Numbered from the stretch's first letter, positions 42,615 to 51,780 are shown. The stretch is 64,000 nt of DNA from an uncultured Bacilli bacterium (GCA_934101795.1 CAKORY010000001.1:1-64000); one strand, 5' to 3'. The notes: generated by a model from the sequence alone, not told the origin. Program-made: numbers and translations.

Positions 42615-45062
42615 ATGAGGAAAAATAATTATATTTATATTTTGATATTGCTTATGCCATTTATAGACTTAGCATCAAGTTTATCAAATAGAATTTCTCC
42701 GAATATTATTTCTTTAGGAATAGTTGTTAAAAGTTTTATTATTCTTCTTAGCATTTTTTATATAATATTTATTTCAAAAAGTAAGTATTGTAGAATAAGT
42801 ATAGTTTATTTGTTAACGATTTTCGCATACATTGCTTTATATTTTCTATTTAAAAACGATTTGTTAGATATTGATATCATTAAACAAGAAATGAATTATT
42901 TATTTAAGTTCATATATTTTCCAGTTTTATTTTTTGGATTATTAAATTATTTTGATAATAATGGTTTTGAAAAAAATAAAATGAATAATGTGATGATATC
43001 ATCTTTTATTGCTTATATTTTAATAATTGCAATACCAACAATTTTTAAAATTAACTTTGGTTCGTATGTTAATTCAGAATATTTTGGATCGGTTGGATGG
43101 TTTTATTCTGCAAATGAAATTTCTACTATTCTTTTGTTGATGTTTCCTTTTATTTATACCTTATTATCTAGTCATAAAATTATTACTTTTATAATTTATG
43201 CGTTTGGTTTATATGCTACAAGTCTTGTAGGGACTAAAGTAACATTATTTGGAATTATTATTGTGACTACATTACTTTTTATTTGTGGTATTTTAAAATC
43301 GAAAAAAATATCAAAAAATAATATTATAATGTTTTTGATGTGTGTTGTAACAATTGTTTTTATGATTAATAATTATTCTGCTATGAATCTAAGGAGTTCA
43401 TTGTCTGAGGCAGAAGTAAAGGATATTGAAAATTTAAGTAAAGAATTGGATGCCTATTATCAAGATAATAAGATATTTAAAGAAATTAAAAAAATCGGGT
43501 CCACATTGTTAAGTAATAGAGATGTTTATGCAATTAATACATATAAAATGTTTACTTCTAATTATAAAGCAGGATATTATTCTTTAGGAATGGGATTTAC
43601 TAATACAAATAGGATTAATAATATAAGAGTTGAAAAACTAATAGAAATTGATTTTTTAGATATTTTCTTTCATATGGGATTTTTGGCTATATTATTAATA
43701 TCTTTTCCTTTTTTATATTTATTGTTTTATATGATCAAACATAAAAGCAAAGATAAAGTAGAAAGATTTTTTTTCATAATGGTGATTTTGATGACACTCG
43801 GTATATCATCAACTGCTGGTCATACATTGATTGCTCCGGCTGTTTCACTTTATCTTGGAATTTATTTTATTTATCTTTTTGATAATTGTAAGTCTTTTGA
43901 TAAAAAAAATATTAATAATAAAAAAATAGCTATTTTGGCACTTCATATGGGGTATGGTGGAGTTGAAAATGTTATTGCAAATAAAGCTAATATGTTAGTA
44001 AATGATTATGATGTAGAAATTATATCATTATATAAACAAAGGTATTCTATACCTTTTAAATTAGATAAAAGGGTAATGGTTACGTATTTGATGAATGATG
44101 TTTCAAATAAAGAAGAGTTTAAAAGAGAATTAAAAAATAAAAATTTAATAAAAATTATTAAAGAAGGAATTAGAAGTTTAAAAATCTTATTAAATAAAAA
44201 TAAATTGATTACAAATGCTATTTGTAATAGTGATGCAAAAGTTATTATATCTACTAGAATAGAATTCAGTGAAATTTTAGAAAGGTATAAGAGAAATGAT
44301 GTTATAACTATACATGAACAACATGTTTATAATATAAATGATGACTATATTAAAGAATTAAATAATTTAAGAATAGATTATATTATGCCTGTAAGTAAAG
44401 TTTTAGAAAAAAAATATAAAGAAAAAATTGGAGATAGAGTAAAATATATACCACTTACTTTAAATAATTATCCTTGTAAATCAAATGTTTCTAAATTAAA
44501 TAATAATAACATAGTTGCAGTCGGAAGACTAGAGGCTGTTAAAGCTTTTGATGATTTAATAGATGTTATGTCTATTGTTGTAAAAGAAAATAAAAATGTA
44601 AGATTGAATATTTGTGGTAATGGATCACAAATGGATAATTTAAAAAAGAAAATTAAAGATTTGCATTTAGAAAAATTTGTTAATTTATTAGGATTTAAGC
44701 ATCCAAAAGATTTAGAAAAAATATATCAAAAATCATCGTTGTATGCTTTAACCTCATATGAAGAATCATTTGGCTTAGTAGTGGTGGAGGCTATGAGTTT
44801 TGGAATACCATGTATCATGTTTGATAGTGCCAAGGGACCATTAGAATGTGTAAATAATAAAAATGGATTTATAATTAATAATCGTAATAAAGAACAAATG
44901 GCTGAGCAAATACTTAATTATTTTAAGTTACCTATAAAGGAAAGAAGAAACATTGGTATTGAATGTAGATTAATTAGTAAAAAATATGATTGTCAAAATG
45001 TTAAAAGTGAGTGGATTAAATTTATTGATGATATTAGTAAAACAAATGGTGATGCAAAATGA
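42615..45062 (+). CDS. Fusion: Wzy/O-antigen-ligase-like membrane domain + GT4 glycosyltransferase
   Basis: In this 815-residue protein, residues 1-~420 have about eleven helices with one long outer loop (~260-345), the layout of O-antigen polymerases and ligases. Residues ~435-815 are a GT-B family 4 transferase (LHMGYGGVENVIANKANML near the start; AVGRLEAVKAFDDLI; E-x7-E in EESFGLVVVE). One half acts outside and the other inside the membrane, so the fusion couples sugar addition to polymer assembly. Its last 4 nt overlap the next gene (ATGA). Confidence 0.83.
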   Translation: MRKNNYIYILILLMPFIDLASSLSNRISPNIISLGIVVKSFIILLSIFYIIFISKSKYCRISIVYLLTIFAYIALYFLFKNDLLDIDIIKQEMNYLFKFIYFPVLFFGLLNYFDNNGFEKNKMNNVMISSFIAYILIIAIPTIFKINFGSYVNSEYFGSVGWFYSANEISTILLLMFPFIYTLLSSHKIITFIIYAFGLYATSLVGTKVTLFGIIIVTTLLFICGILKSKKISKNNIIMFLMCVVTIVFMINNYSAMNLRSSLSEAEVKDIENLSKELDAYYQDNKIFKEIKKIGSTLLSNRDVYAINTYKMFTSNYKAGYYSLGMGFTNTNRINNIRVEKLIEIDFLDIFFHMGFLAILLISFPFLYLLFYMIKHKSKDKVERFFFIMVILMTLGISSTAGHTLIAPAVSLYLGIYFIYLFDNCKSFDKKNINNKKIAILALHMGYGGVENVIANKANMLVNDYDVEIISLYKQRYSIPFKLDKRVMVTYLMNDVSNKEEFKRELKNKNLIKIIKEGIRSLKILLNKNKLITNAICNSDAKVIISTRIEFSEILERYKRNDVITIHEQHVYNINDDYIKELNNLRIDYIMPVSKVLEKKYKEKIGDRVKYIPLTLNNYPCKSNVSKLNNNNIVAVGRLEAVKAFDDLIDVMSIVVKENKNVRLNICGNGSQMDNLKKKIKDLHLEKFVNLLGFKHPKDLEKIYQKSSLYALTSYEESFGLVVVEAMSFGIPCIMFDSAKGPLECVNNKNGFIINNRNKEQMAEQILNYFKLPIKERRNIGIECRLISKKYDCQNVKSEWIKFIDDISKTNGDAK

Positions 45063-46570
45063 AAAAAAATATAACTAAATTGTATAAAAAAAGTAAAGAA
45101 AGCTATTATAAAATTTTAGAAAAAGATTTAAAAAATAAAAGAAAGAGATTTATTGTAACTGTTAATCCTGAAACTCTAATGATGGCTGAGAAAGATTTGG
45201 AACTAAAGAAAATTCTTGCTGATAATAATATTTCTTTTGTTCCAGATGGAATTGCTGTAGTTAAGGCTAGTAAATGGTTAGGGGTGCCAGTTACGGAAAG
45301 AATAGCTGGAGTGGATATAGCAGAATACTTATTAAAAGAAGCATCTATTTTAAAAAAGAAAGTTTACTTATTTGGTAGTAAACAAGAAGTTATAGATGGA
45401 ATGAAGAATATTATTGAAGAAAAATATTCAGGTATAAAATTAGTAGGAGCTACTAATGGGTACATTGAAGATAAAGATAAAGAGTTTGAAAATATAAAAA
45501 AAGCTAAACCTGATGTTGTTATGGTTGCACTTGGAATTCCTTATCAAGAAAAACTAATTTATAAGCATTTAAATGAATTTGATAAAGGAATATTTATTGG
45601 AGTAGGTGGATCTTTTGATGTATTAAGTGGTACTAAAAAAAGAGCTCCGAAGTTGTTTATTAAAACCAATACAGAGTGGCTTTATAGAATTGTTACAGAA
45701 CCTAAAAGATTGAAAAGATTTTGGAATAATAATGTAAAGTTTATGTTTAAAATCAGAAAAGAAAAGAAGAAAAGTATGGAAGATAATAATTCTAATAAGA
45801 AGAACAAATTGAAAAAAATTCTTTCAATAGCTTTAGGTGTTTTTGTTTTAATAACACTGATATCGATGGGCTATATTTATTATAAAAATGAAAAACAAGT
45901 GGCAATATTAGGTTATCATGGAGTACTTCCCCAAAAAATAAATACATCTGATAGTAGATTGATTGTAAATCAAGAAGATTTTGAAAAACAATTAAAATAT
46001 TTAAAGAAACATGGCTATAGAAGTATGACACTATATGAATTTAATTGTTGGAAAAATAAAAAATGTAAAAAAGCACATAGATCTGTTTTAATAACATTTG
46101 ATGATGGATATATGGATAATTATCTTTATGCTTTTGAACTATTAAAAAAATATGATATGAATGCTGTTGTGTTTTATGTTGGAAAAAATATTAATTCAAA
46201 TGAAGGCTACTATATTAATAAAGAAACAATAGAAAAAGCAAAAGTTGAATATCCAAATATTGAATTTGCTTCTCATTCTTATGGCCTTCATGAAAATTTT
46301 GGTAAAACATACGAAGAAGTTAATAATGATATTATGAAAATGAAAGATGTTTTGGATTCTAAATATTATGCTTATCCTCATGGTTCATTTACTGATGAAT
46401 ATATTTCTGCATTAAAAGATAATGGTTATTTGTTAGCATTTACCTTTGGTCCTGGTAAAAACCATAGAAAAGCTGATATAAAAGATGATAATTATAAAAT
46501 TCCAAGATTAAATATCTCAAAAGATATGCCTATGTATAAATTTGCTTTGAGATTGGTATTACCTGTTTAG
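45059..46570 (+). CDS. Fusion: TagA/WecG/CpsF (GT26) transferase + CE4 polysaccharide deacetylase
   Basis: In this 503-residue protein, residues ~20-240 are a GT26 domain (VTVNPETLMMAEKD, PDGIAVVKASKWLG, ERIAGVDI, LGIPYQEKL, GVGGSFDVLSGTKKRAP), which adds ManNAc to lipid-linked GlcNAc. One membrane helix (~255-277) follows. Residues ~280-503 are a CE4 deacetylase (TFDDGYMDN; SHSYGLH; YAYPHGSF) on the outside. The GT26 half fits the TagO gene at 22.8 kb and the epimerase gene next door. The deacetylase half would remove acetyl groups from HexNAc in the exported polymer or wall. Confidence 0.88.
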   Translation: MKKNITKLYKKSKESYYKILEKDLKNKRKRFIVTVNPETLMMAEKDLELKKILADNNISFVPDGIAVVKASKWLGVPVTERIAGVDIAEYLLKEASILKKKVYLFGSKQEVIDGMKNIIEEKYSGIKLVGATNGYIEDKDKEFENIKKAKPDVVMVALGIPYQEKLIYKHLNEFDKGIFIGVGGSFDVLSGTKKRAPKLFIKTNTEWLYRIVTEPKRLKRFWNNNVKFMFKIRKEKKKSMEDNNSNKKNKLKKILSIALGVFVLITLISMGYIYYKNEKQVAILGYHGVLPQKINTSDSRLIVNQEDFEKQLKYLKKHGYRSMTLYEFNCWKNKKCKKAHRSVLITFDDGYMDNYLYAFELLKKYDMNAVVFYVGKNINSNEGYYINKETIEKAKVEYPNIEFASHSYGLHENFGKTYEEVNNDIMKMKDVLDSKYYAYPHGSFTDEYISALKDNGYLLAFTFGPGKNHRKADIKDDNYKIPRLNISKDMPMYKFALRLVLPV

Positions 46571-46621
46571 GAAAATAAAATATAGTTAAAAATAAATAAT
46601 TATTGCAAAGTAGGGATAAAA

Positions 46622-47728
46622 ATGATTAAAGTAATGAGTATATTTGGTACTAGACCTGAAGCTATAAAAATAGCACCTCTAGTAAAAGAATTAGAAAAAA
46701 GGAAAGAAATAGAAAGTATTGTTTGTGTAACTGCTCAACATAGAGAAATGCTTGATCAAGTGCTTAATACTTTTGATATTAAACCTGATTATGATTTAAA
46801 TATTATGAAGCAAGGTCAAAGTCTTGCAGATGTTACAACTAGGGCATTAGTTGGGCTTGAAGAGGTAATAAAAAAAGTTAAACCTGATATAGTTTTAGTT
46901 CATGGTGATACTACTTCAACATTTGCTGGTTCACTAGCAGCTTTTTATAATCAAGTTGCTATTGGACACGTTGAAGCTGGTCTTAGAACATATGATAAAT
47001 ATTCACCATATCCAGAAGAAATGAATAGACAAATGGTTGATAGGTTAAGTGATATGTATTTTGCTCCAACTGAAATTAGTAAAGATAATTTGCTAAAAGA
47101 AAAAATTGATGAGAGTAAAATTTATATAACTGGAAATACTGCAATTGATGCAATGAGTACAACTGTTGATGAAAATTATACCCATCCAGAACTTGATTGG
47201 ATAAATGCTGGGGAAAGAATGATTTTACTTACTGCTCACAGAAGAGAAAACTTAGGTGAACCAATGCGTCATATATTTAGAGCTATTAAAAGAGTTGTTG
47301 ATGAATTTAGTGATGTAAAAGTTATTTATCCAATTCATATGAATCCAAAGGTAAGAGAAGTAGCAAATGAAGTATTTGGTGATGCTGATAGAGTTAAATT
47401 AATTGAACCACTTGAAGTATTTGATTTTCATAATTTTCAAAATAAATCATATATCATTTTAACTGATAGTGGAGGAATACAAGAAGAAGCCCCAAGTTTA
47501 GGAAAACCAGTTTTAGTTTTAAGAGATACAACAGAAAGACCTGAAGGTATAAAAGCTGGAACTTTAAAACTTGTTGGCACAGATGAAGATGTAATTTATG
47601 AAGAAACTAAAAAATTACTTCTTGATAAAAAAGAGTATGAAAAAATGAGTAAAGCATCTAATCCTTATGGGGATGGTCATGCAAGTGAGAGAATAGTAGA
47701 TGCAATAATTGAATATTTTAATAAATAA
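46622..47728 (+). CDS. wecB: UDP-GlcNAc 2-epimerase (non-hydrolysing)
   Basis: The 368-residue protein has the WecB/MnaA pattern (SIFGTRPEAIKIAPLV, VCVTAQHREMLDQVL, VLVHGDTTSTFAGSLAAFY, GHVEAGLRT, LTAHRRENLG, LTDSGGIQEEAPSLGKPVLVLRDTTERPEG). It interconverts UDP-GlcNAc and UDP-ManNAc and so supplies the TagA-like domain encoded just upstream. It closes the glycan cluster. The length is typical. Confidence 0.95.
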   Translation: MIKVMSIFGTRPEAIKIAPLVKELEKRKEIESIVCVTAQHREMLDQVLNTFDIKPDYDLNIMKQGQSLADVTTRALVGLEEVIKKVKPDIVLVHGDTTSTFAGSLAAFYNQVAIGHVEAGLRTYDKYSPYPEEMNRQMVDRLSDMYFAPTEISKDNLLKEKIDESKIYITGNTAIDAMSTTVDENYTHPELDWINAGERMILLTAHRRENLGEPMRHIFRAIKRVVDEFSDVKVIYPIHMNPKVREVANEVFGDADRVKLIEPLEVFDFHNFQNKSYIILTDSGGIQEEAPSLGKPVLVLRDTTERPEGIKAGTLKLVGTDEDVIYEETKKLLLDKKEYEKMSKASNPYGDGHASERIVDAIIEYFNK

Positions 47729-47806
47729 TTTATTAATATTATTTAATTCTTATTGTATAGCTGCATAAAACATATAAAAATAGAGATACTAAAAATGGTG
47801 ATGGTT

Positions 47807-48556
47807 ATGCCAAATATACATTCTAGTATCTCTTTTGCTTTAGTAAATATTCCTGTTTTATTGAGCCCAATTATTAAGAATAATGATACATCATTTAATC
47901 AGTTACATAAAAAATGTTTACAAAGGATAAAGTATGTTAAATATTGTCCTCATTGTAAAAAAGATGTTAAAGAAAATGATATTGTTAAAGGTTTTGAGTT
48001 TGAAAGGAATAGTTATTTAGTATTTAGTAAGGCAGAACTTGATAATTTAAAGCCTGATAAAGATAAAGAAATTGAAGTTATATCTTTTGTAAAAGAGACA
48101 AGTGTTCCTCCTTGGTATTTTGAAAAAAGTTATTTTTTGAATACTGAAAAGAAATCTAAAGCTTATAATTTATTTTATGAGGCACTTAAGAAAACTAAAA
48201 GGGTAGCTTTAGTTAAAACCGTAATTGGACCTAAGTTTTATTATGGAATTTTAAAACCCTTACCAAATGGTATAATTCTTACAACTTTATACTTTGAAGA
48301 AGAGGTTAGAATACCTGATAAAAATATGGAAGTTAAAGTAACAAATAAAGAGTTAGATTTAGCTGTTAAACTCATAGAAAGTATGGATGGGGAGTTTAAG
48401 CCTCATGAATATAAAGATGAATATCAAGAAACATTGAAAAAAGCTATTGATGATAAATTAGATGGTAAAAAGATTACAAAAACTAAAAGTACAAATAAGA
48501 AGCAAATTAATGATTTAATGAAAGCATTGGAAAAAAGCTTGAAGGAGATAAAATGA
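47807..48556 (+). CDS. ku: Ku protein (bacterial NHEJ end-binding)
   Basis: The 249-residue protein starts MPNIHSSISFALVNIPVLLSP, as bacterial Ku does, and has KKCLQRIKYVKYCPHCKKDVKENDIVKGFEFE plus the later ring segments, ending in a Lys-rich tail. As a dimer it threads onto broken DNA ends and recruits LigD. I chose ATG 47807 by family alignment and GGTGAT just before it; in-frame ATGs at 47795 and 47801 are possible. The start lies in the loop of a 10-bp inverted repeat. The ligase gene overlaps its end by 4 nt. Confidence 0.93.
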   Translation: MPNIHSSISFALVNIPVLLSPIIKNNDTSFNQLHKKCLQRIKYVKYCPHCKKDVKENDIVKGFEFERNSYLVFSKAELDNLKPDKDKEIEVISFVKETSVPPWYFEKSYFLNTEKKSKAYNLFYEALKKTKRVALVKTVIGPKFYYGILKPLPNGIILTTLYFEEEVRIPDKNMEVKVTNKELDLAVKLIESMDGEFKPHEYKDEYQETLKKAIDDKLDGKKITKTKSTNKKQINDLMKALEKSLKEIK

Positions 48557-49428
48557 GTCTTTTAAATGAAAAGTTTACACCGATGCTTCTTGGTGAAGTA
48601 AATAACCCTTTTGATGATGATGAATATATTTATGAAATAAAGTATGATGGAGTTAGAAGTTTAGTTTTTGTAAATAGTGGTAAAGTGGTAGTAAAAAATA
48701 GATATGGTGTTGATATAACTGAGATGTTTCCTGAAATTAAAGTATTAAGTAAGTATTTTAAGAAGGATGTTATTTTTGATGGTGAAATAATTATGTTTGA
48801 AAATGGTAATGTATCTTTTTCAAAACTTCAAAAAAGAATTCATTTGAAAAATAAGAAAACTATTGATTATTTGAGTAAAACTAATCCAGTAGTATTTGTT
48901 TGTTTTGATATTTTGTATAATGGCATTGATTTAATAAATTTAAGTCTTGAAGAAAGAAAAAAAATATTAGAAAAGTATGAAGATAATGATATATTTATAA
49001 AAAGTAAGTATGTTAAAAAAGATGGTAAAAAATTATTTAATATTGTTAAAAAAATGAATATGGAAGGAATTGTTGCTAAGAAAATAAATAGTAAATATCA
49101 AATAAATACAAGAAGTGAAGACTGGCTTAAGATAAAAAATTATCAAAAAGGGGAGTTTATTGTACTAGGTTATGTAAATAAAGAAAATAGTTACGTGATA
49201 AGTTTGATTTTAGGAGAATATATTAAAGGTAAATTAAAATATGTTGGAAAAGTAAGTTTAGGTAAGAAAAGAAGCCTTGCAAATAAAATAATGAATATGA
49301 AAAGTATTAAGCCAATTTTAGAAATAAAGGAGAAAGATATTGTGTATATAATGCCTGAAATTAAATGTGAAGTTAAGTATTTAGAAAGAACTAATAATGG
49401 GGCTTTAAGACAGCCTTTTGTACCTTAA
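48553..49428 (+). CDS. ligD: ATP-dependent DNA ligase (LigD ligase domain only)
   Basis: The 291-residue protein has ligase motif I EIKYDGVR with the adenylated Lys near residue 30, FDGEIIMF (motif III), FDILYNG, EGIVAKK (motif IV), WLKIKN (motif V) and a short OB domain to the end. It lacks the polymerase and phosphoesterase domains of larger LigD proteins, so end processing must come from elsewhere. It overlaps ku (ATGA), making a two-gene non-homologous end-joining operon of the type used in spores and stationary cells. Confidence 0.92.
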   Translation: MSLLNEKFTPMLLGEVNNPFDDDEYIYEIKYDGVRSLVFVNSGKVVVKNRYGVDITEMFPEIKVLSKYFKKDVIFDGEIIMFENGNVSFSKLQKRIHLKNKKTIDYLSKTNPVVFVCFDILYNGIDLINLSLEERKKILEKYEDNDIFIKSKYVKKDGKKLFNIVKKMNMEGIVAKKINSKYQINTRSEDWLKIKNYQKGEFIVLGYVNKENSYVISLILGEYIKGKLKYVGKVSLGKKRSLANKIMNMKSIKPILEIKEKDIVYIMPEIKCEVKYLERTNNGALRQPFVP

Positions 49429-49579
49429 ATTGTCAAAATCTTGTAAAATCTAAAAAAAATTAGCTAAAATATAAAAAATATTGCAAAATTTTCTTGATTT
49501 TACCTAGATTTTCTGGTAGTCTTAATATGTAAGGACAATGTTCCTACGAAATATTTTAGATAATTGGGAGGTAATTATT

Positions 49580-49852
49580 ATGTCTAAAACAGAATTAGTA
49601 GAATTAATTGCAAAAGAAGCTGGACTTTCTAAAGCTGATGCTGCTCGTGCACTTGATGCTACAATCGCAGGTATTACTGCTGGATTAAAGAAAGATGGAA
49701 AGGTTGCTTTAGTTGGTTTTGGTACATTCACTGCTAAAACAAGAGCTGCAAGAGAAGGTATTAACCCACTTACTAAAGAAGCTATCAAAATTCCTGCTAA
49801 GACAGTTGCTTCATTTAAAGCTGGAAGCAAATTAAAAGACGCTTTAAATTAG
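49580..49852 (+). CDS. hup: Nucleoid protein HU
   Basis: The 90-residue DNA-bending protein has the standard HU sequence (MSKTELVELIAKEAGLSKADAARALDA, VALVGFGTFTAKTRAAREGINP, and the proline-tipped arm). ATG 49580 follows GGGAGGT; an upstream in-frame start at 49538 has no support. Codon use includes more C-ending codons than neighbours, as in highly expressed genes. A strong terminator follows. Confidence 0.97.
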   Translation: MSKTELVELIAKEAGLSKADAARALDATIAGITAGLKKDGKVALVGFGTFTAKTRAAREGINPLTKEAIKIPAKTVASFKAGSKLKDALN

Positions 49853-49862
49853 TAAAAAAGTG

Positions 49863-49890
49863 AAAAGTTGATTAAATTCAACTTTTTTTT
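49863..49890 (+). terminator. Terminator after hup
   Basis: AAAAGTTGA (49863-49871) and TCAACTTTT (49878-49886) around a 6-nt loop, with a T-run. Confidence 0.9.
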
Positions 49891-49934
49891 CTGTCTAAAT
49901 TGGGTTATAATATATATAGAAACGAGGCGTTAAA

Positions 49935-50978
49935 ATGAAAAAAAGACATATTGTGTTATTAGGATTTGGATTAACTTTGATGATTGTACCATTTTTAATT
50001 AATATATATTCTATTTTTAGAATAATTAGTTTAGTGGTGGGCATTATTTTAATAACTGTGAGTCTTTGTTTAAAGAAGAAAAGAAATGTATTTTATATTA
50101 TATTAGTGCCTCTTATTATACTTGTGTTTAGTTATGGAATTGATACACTATTATTTTATACTTTAAAAAGAGTTCCAGTATTTAGTTATGCCATTAAAAG
50201 TAGTGAAAAAGTTAAAACTTATAATAGTTTCTTTTATAGAGTATTTGATTGTGATGGAGATTTAACTTTAGATTATGGCTATACTAAAAATTATGTTTGT
50301 AGTAATAATTATCTTGATGCTATCAATATAAATAGTTTTATGCAAGATGCTGAGGAATCTTTTAAAAAGTATCATCATAAATTTATACATATTTATGGTA
50401 AAATAAGTAAAATTACTGGTAATGAAAATATTGAACTAGCATCATTTACAGAAAGTGATAATACATTAAATGGATATGTTAATTTTAATTTGAATAATAT
50501 TTTAATTGTAAATACTGAGGAAAATTTAAGTAAATATAGAATTTATGATTATGTGGATGTTTATGGGAAAGTAACTAGTATAAATGATGGTAAAATAACT
50601 TTAACTAATACAAAGCTTGTTGCAAGTAATATTTATGATACTTATAGTTTTGAAATAATTGCTAGTGATGATAATAAATTAACTAATTTAGTTAAAGAAA
50701 AAGATTATTACTATTATGGTTTAAATACTATAAATGTTAAATATGATGGTAATAATATTTATGAACTTAGTTATCTTTTAACTGATGATAGATTTAAACT
50801 TGATGATTTAATTAAAGATAAAGAATATGAAATATTTAAAAATGAAGAAGATGTAGAAGTTGCTAAGAAATATAAGTTAGAAAAGTTTGATTTGTTAGAA
50901 TGCTCAAATGGCAAAAAAATTGTGGCTAATTCTAAAAGTAAAGCTAATCAAAGTATTTGTGATTTAGAAATAGACTAA
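49935..50978 (+). CDS. Membrane protein with OB-fold-like extracytoplasmic domain
   Basis: In this 347-residue protein, three hydrophobic helices lie in the first ~75 residues, then an extracytoplasmic part. Residues ~140-235 (FIHIYGKISKITGNENIELASF ... YVDVYGKVTSINDGKITLTNTKLVAS) have the pattern of tRNA_anti-like OB domains in secreted proteins. The last ~100 residues are polar and unassigned. Function is unknown. It is a single gene between terminators. Confidence 0.7.
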   Translation: MKKRHIVLLGFGLTLMIVPFLINIYSIFRIISLVVGIILITVSLCLKKKRNVFYIILVPLIILVFSYGIDTLLFYTLKRVPVFSYAIKSSEKVKTYNSFFYRVFDCDGDLTLDYGYTKNYVCSNNYLDAININSFMQDAEESFKKYHHKFIHIYGKISKITGNENIELASFTESDNTLNGYVNFNLNNILIVNTEENLSKYRIYDYVDVYGKVTSINDGKITLTNTKLVASNIYDTYSFEIIASDDNKLTNLVKEKDYYYYGLNTINVKYDGNNIYELSYLLTDDRFKLDDLIKDKEYEIFKNEEDVEVAKKYKLEKFDLLECSNGKKIVANSKSKANQSICDLEID

Positions 50979-50998
50979 GTGGCTAAAGCTTTTTGATA

Positions 50999-51044
50999 AA
51001 ACTTGCATAAAACAATTGACTAAGTGCAAGTTTTTTTGTATAAT
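50999..51044 (+). terminator. Terminator with nested promoter of the methyltransferase gene
   Basis: AAACTTGCA (50999-51007) and TGCAAGTTT (51025-51033) form a 9-bp stem with a 17-nt loop, followed by Ts. A full promoter is overlaid on it: TTGACT (51016-51021) in the loop and TATAAT (51039-51044) just past the T-run, with a 17-nt spacer. One gene's end signal and the next gene's start signal share the same DNA. Confidence 0.75.
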
Positions 51045-51069
51045 AATTTTATAGCGAGAAAAGGGGATA

Positions 51070-51675
51070 ATGCCTTTGGAACATTATTTTACAAACAATA
51101 CAAATTTAAAAAGTGAGATTAGAACACTTACTTATAATTTTGAAAACACACCATTTGAGTTTTTTAGTGACAATGGCGTTTTTGCTAAAAATAAAATTGA
51201 TTATGCATCAAAGTTATTAATTGAAACTTTTATAGAAAATCATAAAGAAATTGAAAAGAACAGTACACTTTTGGATGTTGGATGTGGTTATGGTTTTTTA
51301 GGAATAGTTGCAAGTAAGATATTAAATATGAATGTTGAATTAATTGATATAAATAAAAGAGCACTTCATTTATGTGAAAGAAATATTAAATTAAATGAAG
51401 TAAATGGAAAGGCTTACGAAAGTAATCTTTATGAATGTGTAAAAAATAAATATGAATATATAATTACTAATCCACCGATTAGGGCAGGTAAAAATATTGT
51501 GTTAGAAATATTGAAGGAAGCTAAAAATCATCTTTTAGAAAATGGTGAGCTATGGTTTGTCATAAATAAAGACCAAGGTGCTAAATCAACTGAAAAACTA
51601 TTAAAAGAGTGTTATAATGTTGAAGTTTTAGCAAAAAGTAAAGGTTTTTATGTTTTTAGAGCAAAAATCAATTGA
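51070..51675 (+). CDS. RsmC-like 16S rRNA methyltransferase (YbxB type)
   Basis: The 201-residue class I methyltransferase has SAM loop LLDVGCGYGFLGIVA and catalytic NPP in ITNPPIRAG, the N-P-P-[IF]-R-A-G signature of RsmC-like guanine-N2 methyltransferases. In Bacillus the relative YbxB is encoded between rplL and rpoB; here too it directly precedes rpoB, while the ribosomal protein genes are not upstream. Its TGA stop lies within the -35 of the rpoB promoter. Confidence 0.87.
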   Translation: MPLEHYFTNNTNLKSEIRTLTYNFENTPFEFFSDNGVFAKNKIDYASKLLIETFIENHKEIEKNSTLLDVGCGYGFLGIVASKILNMNVELIDINKRALHLCERNIKLNEVNGKAYESNLYECVKNKYEYIITNPPIRAGKNIVLEILKEAKNHLLENGELWFVINKDQGAKSTEKLLKECYNVEVLAKSKGFYVFRAKIN

Positions 51676-51700
51676 CAAATTAACATTTTAGCTTTACAAT
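51672..51700 (+). promoter_or_regulatory. rpoBC promoter
   Basis: TTGACA (51672-51677) and TACAAT (51695-51700) with a 17-nt spacer, overlapping the preceding gene's stop codon. An 80-nt leader follows, ending with GGGGTGAT before the GTG start. Confidence 0.85.
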
Positions 51701-51780
51701 TTTAAATTGGTGGCGTATTTATTTTTTAAATAAAAACGAAGAAAAAAATAGTCTTAAAAAATTGTGTATGGGGTGATATC

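Noticed and set aside
49431..49437. TGTCAAA as another Spo0A box upstream of hup
   Set aside because: Only the short degenerate core matches and the shared longer element is missing, so it is likely chance.
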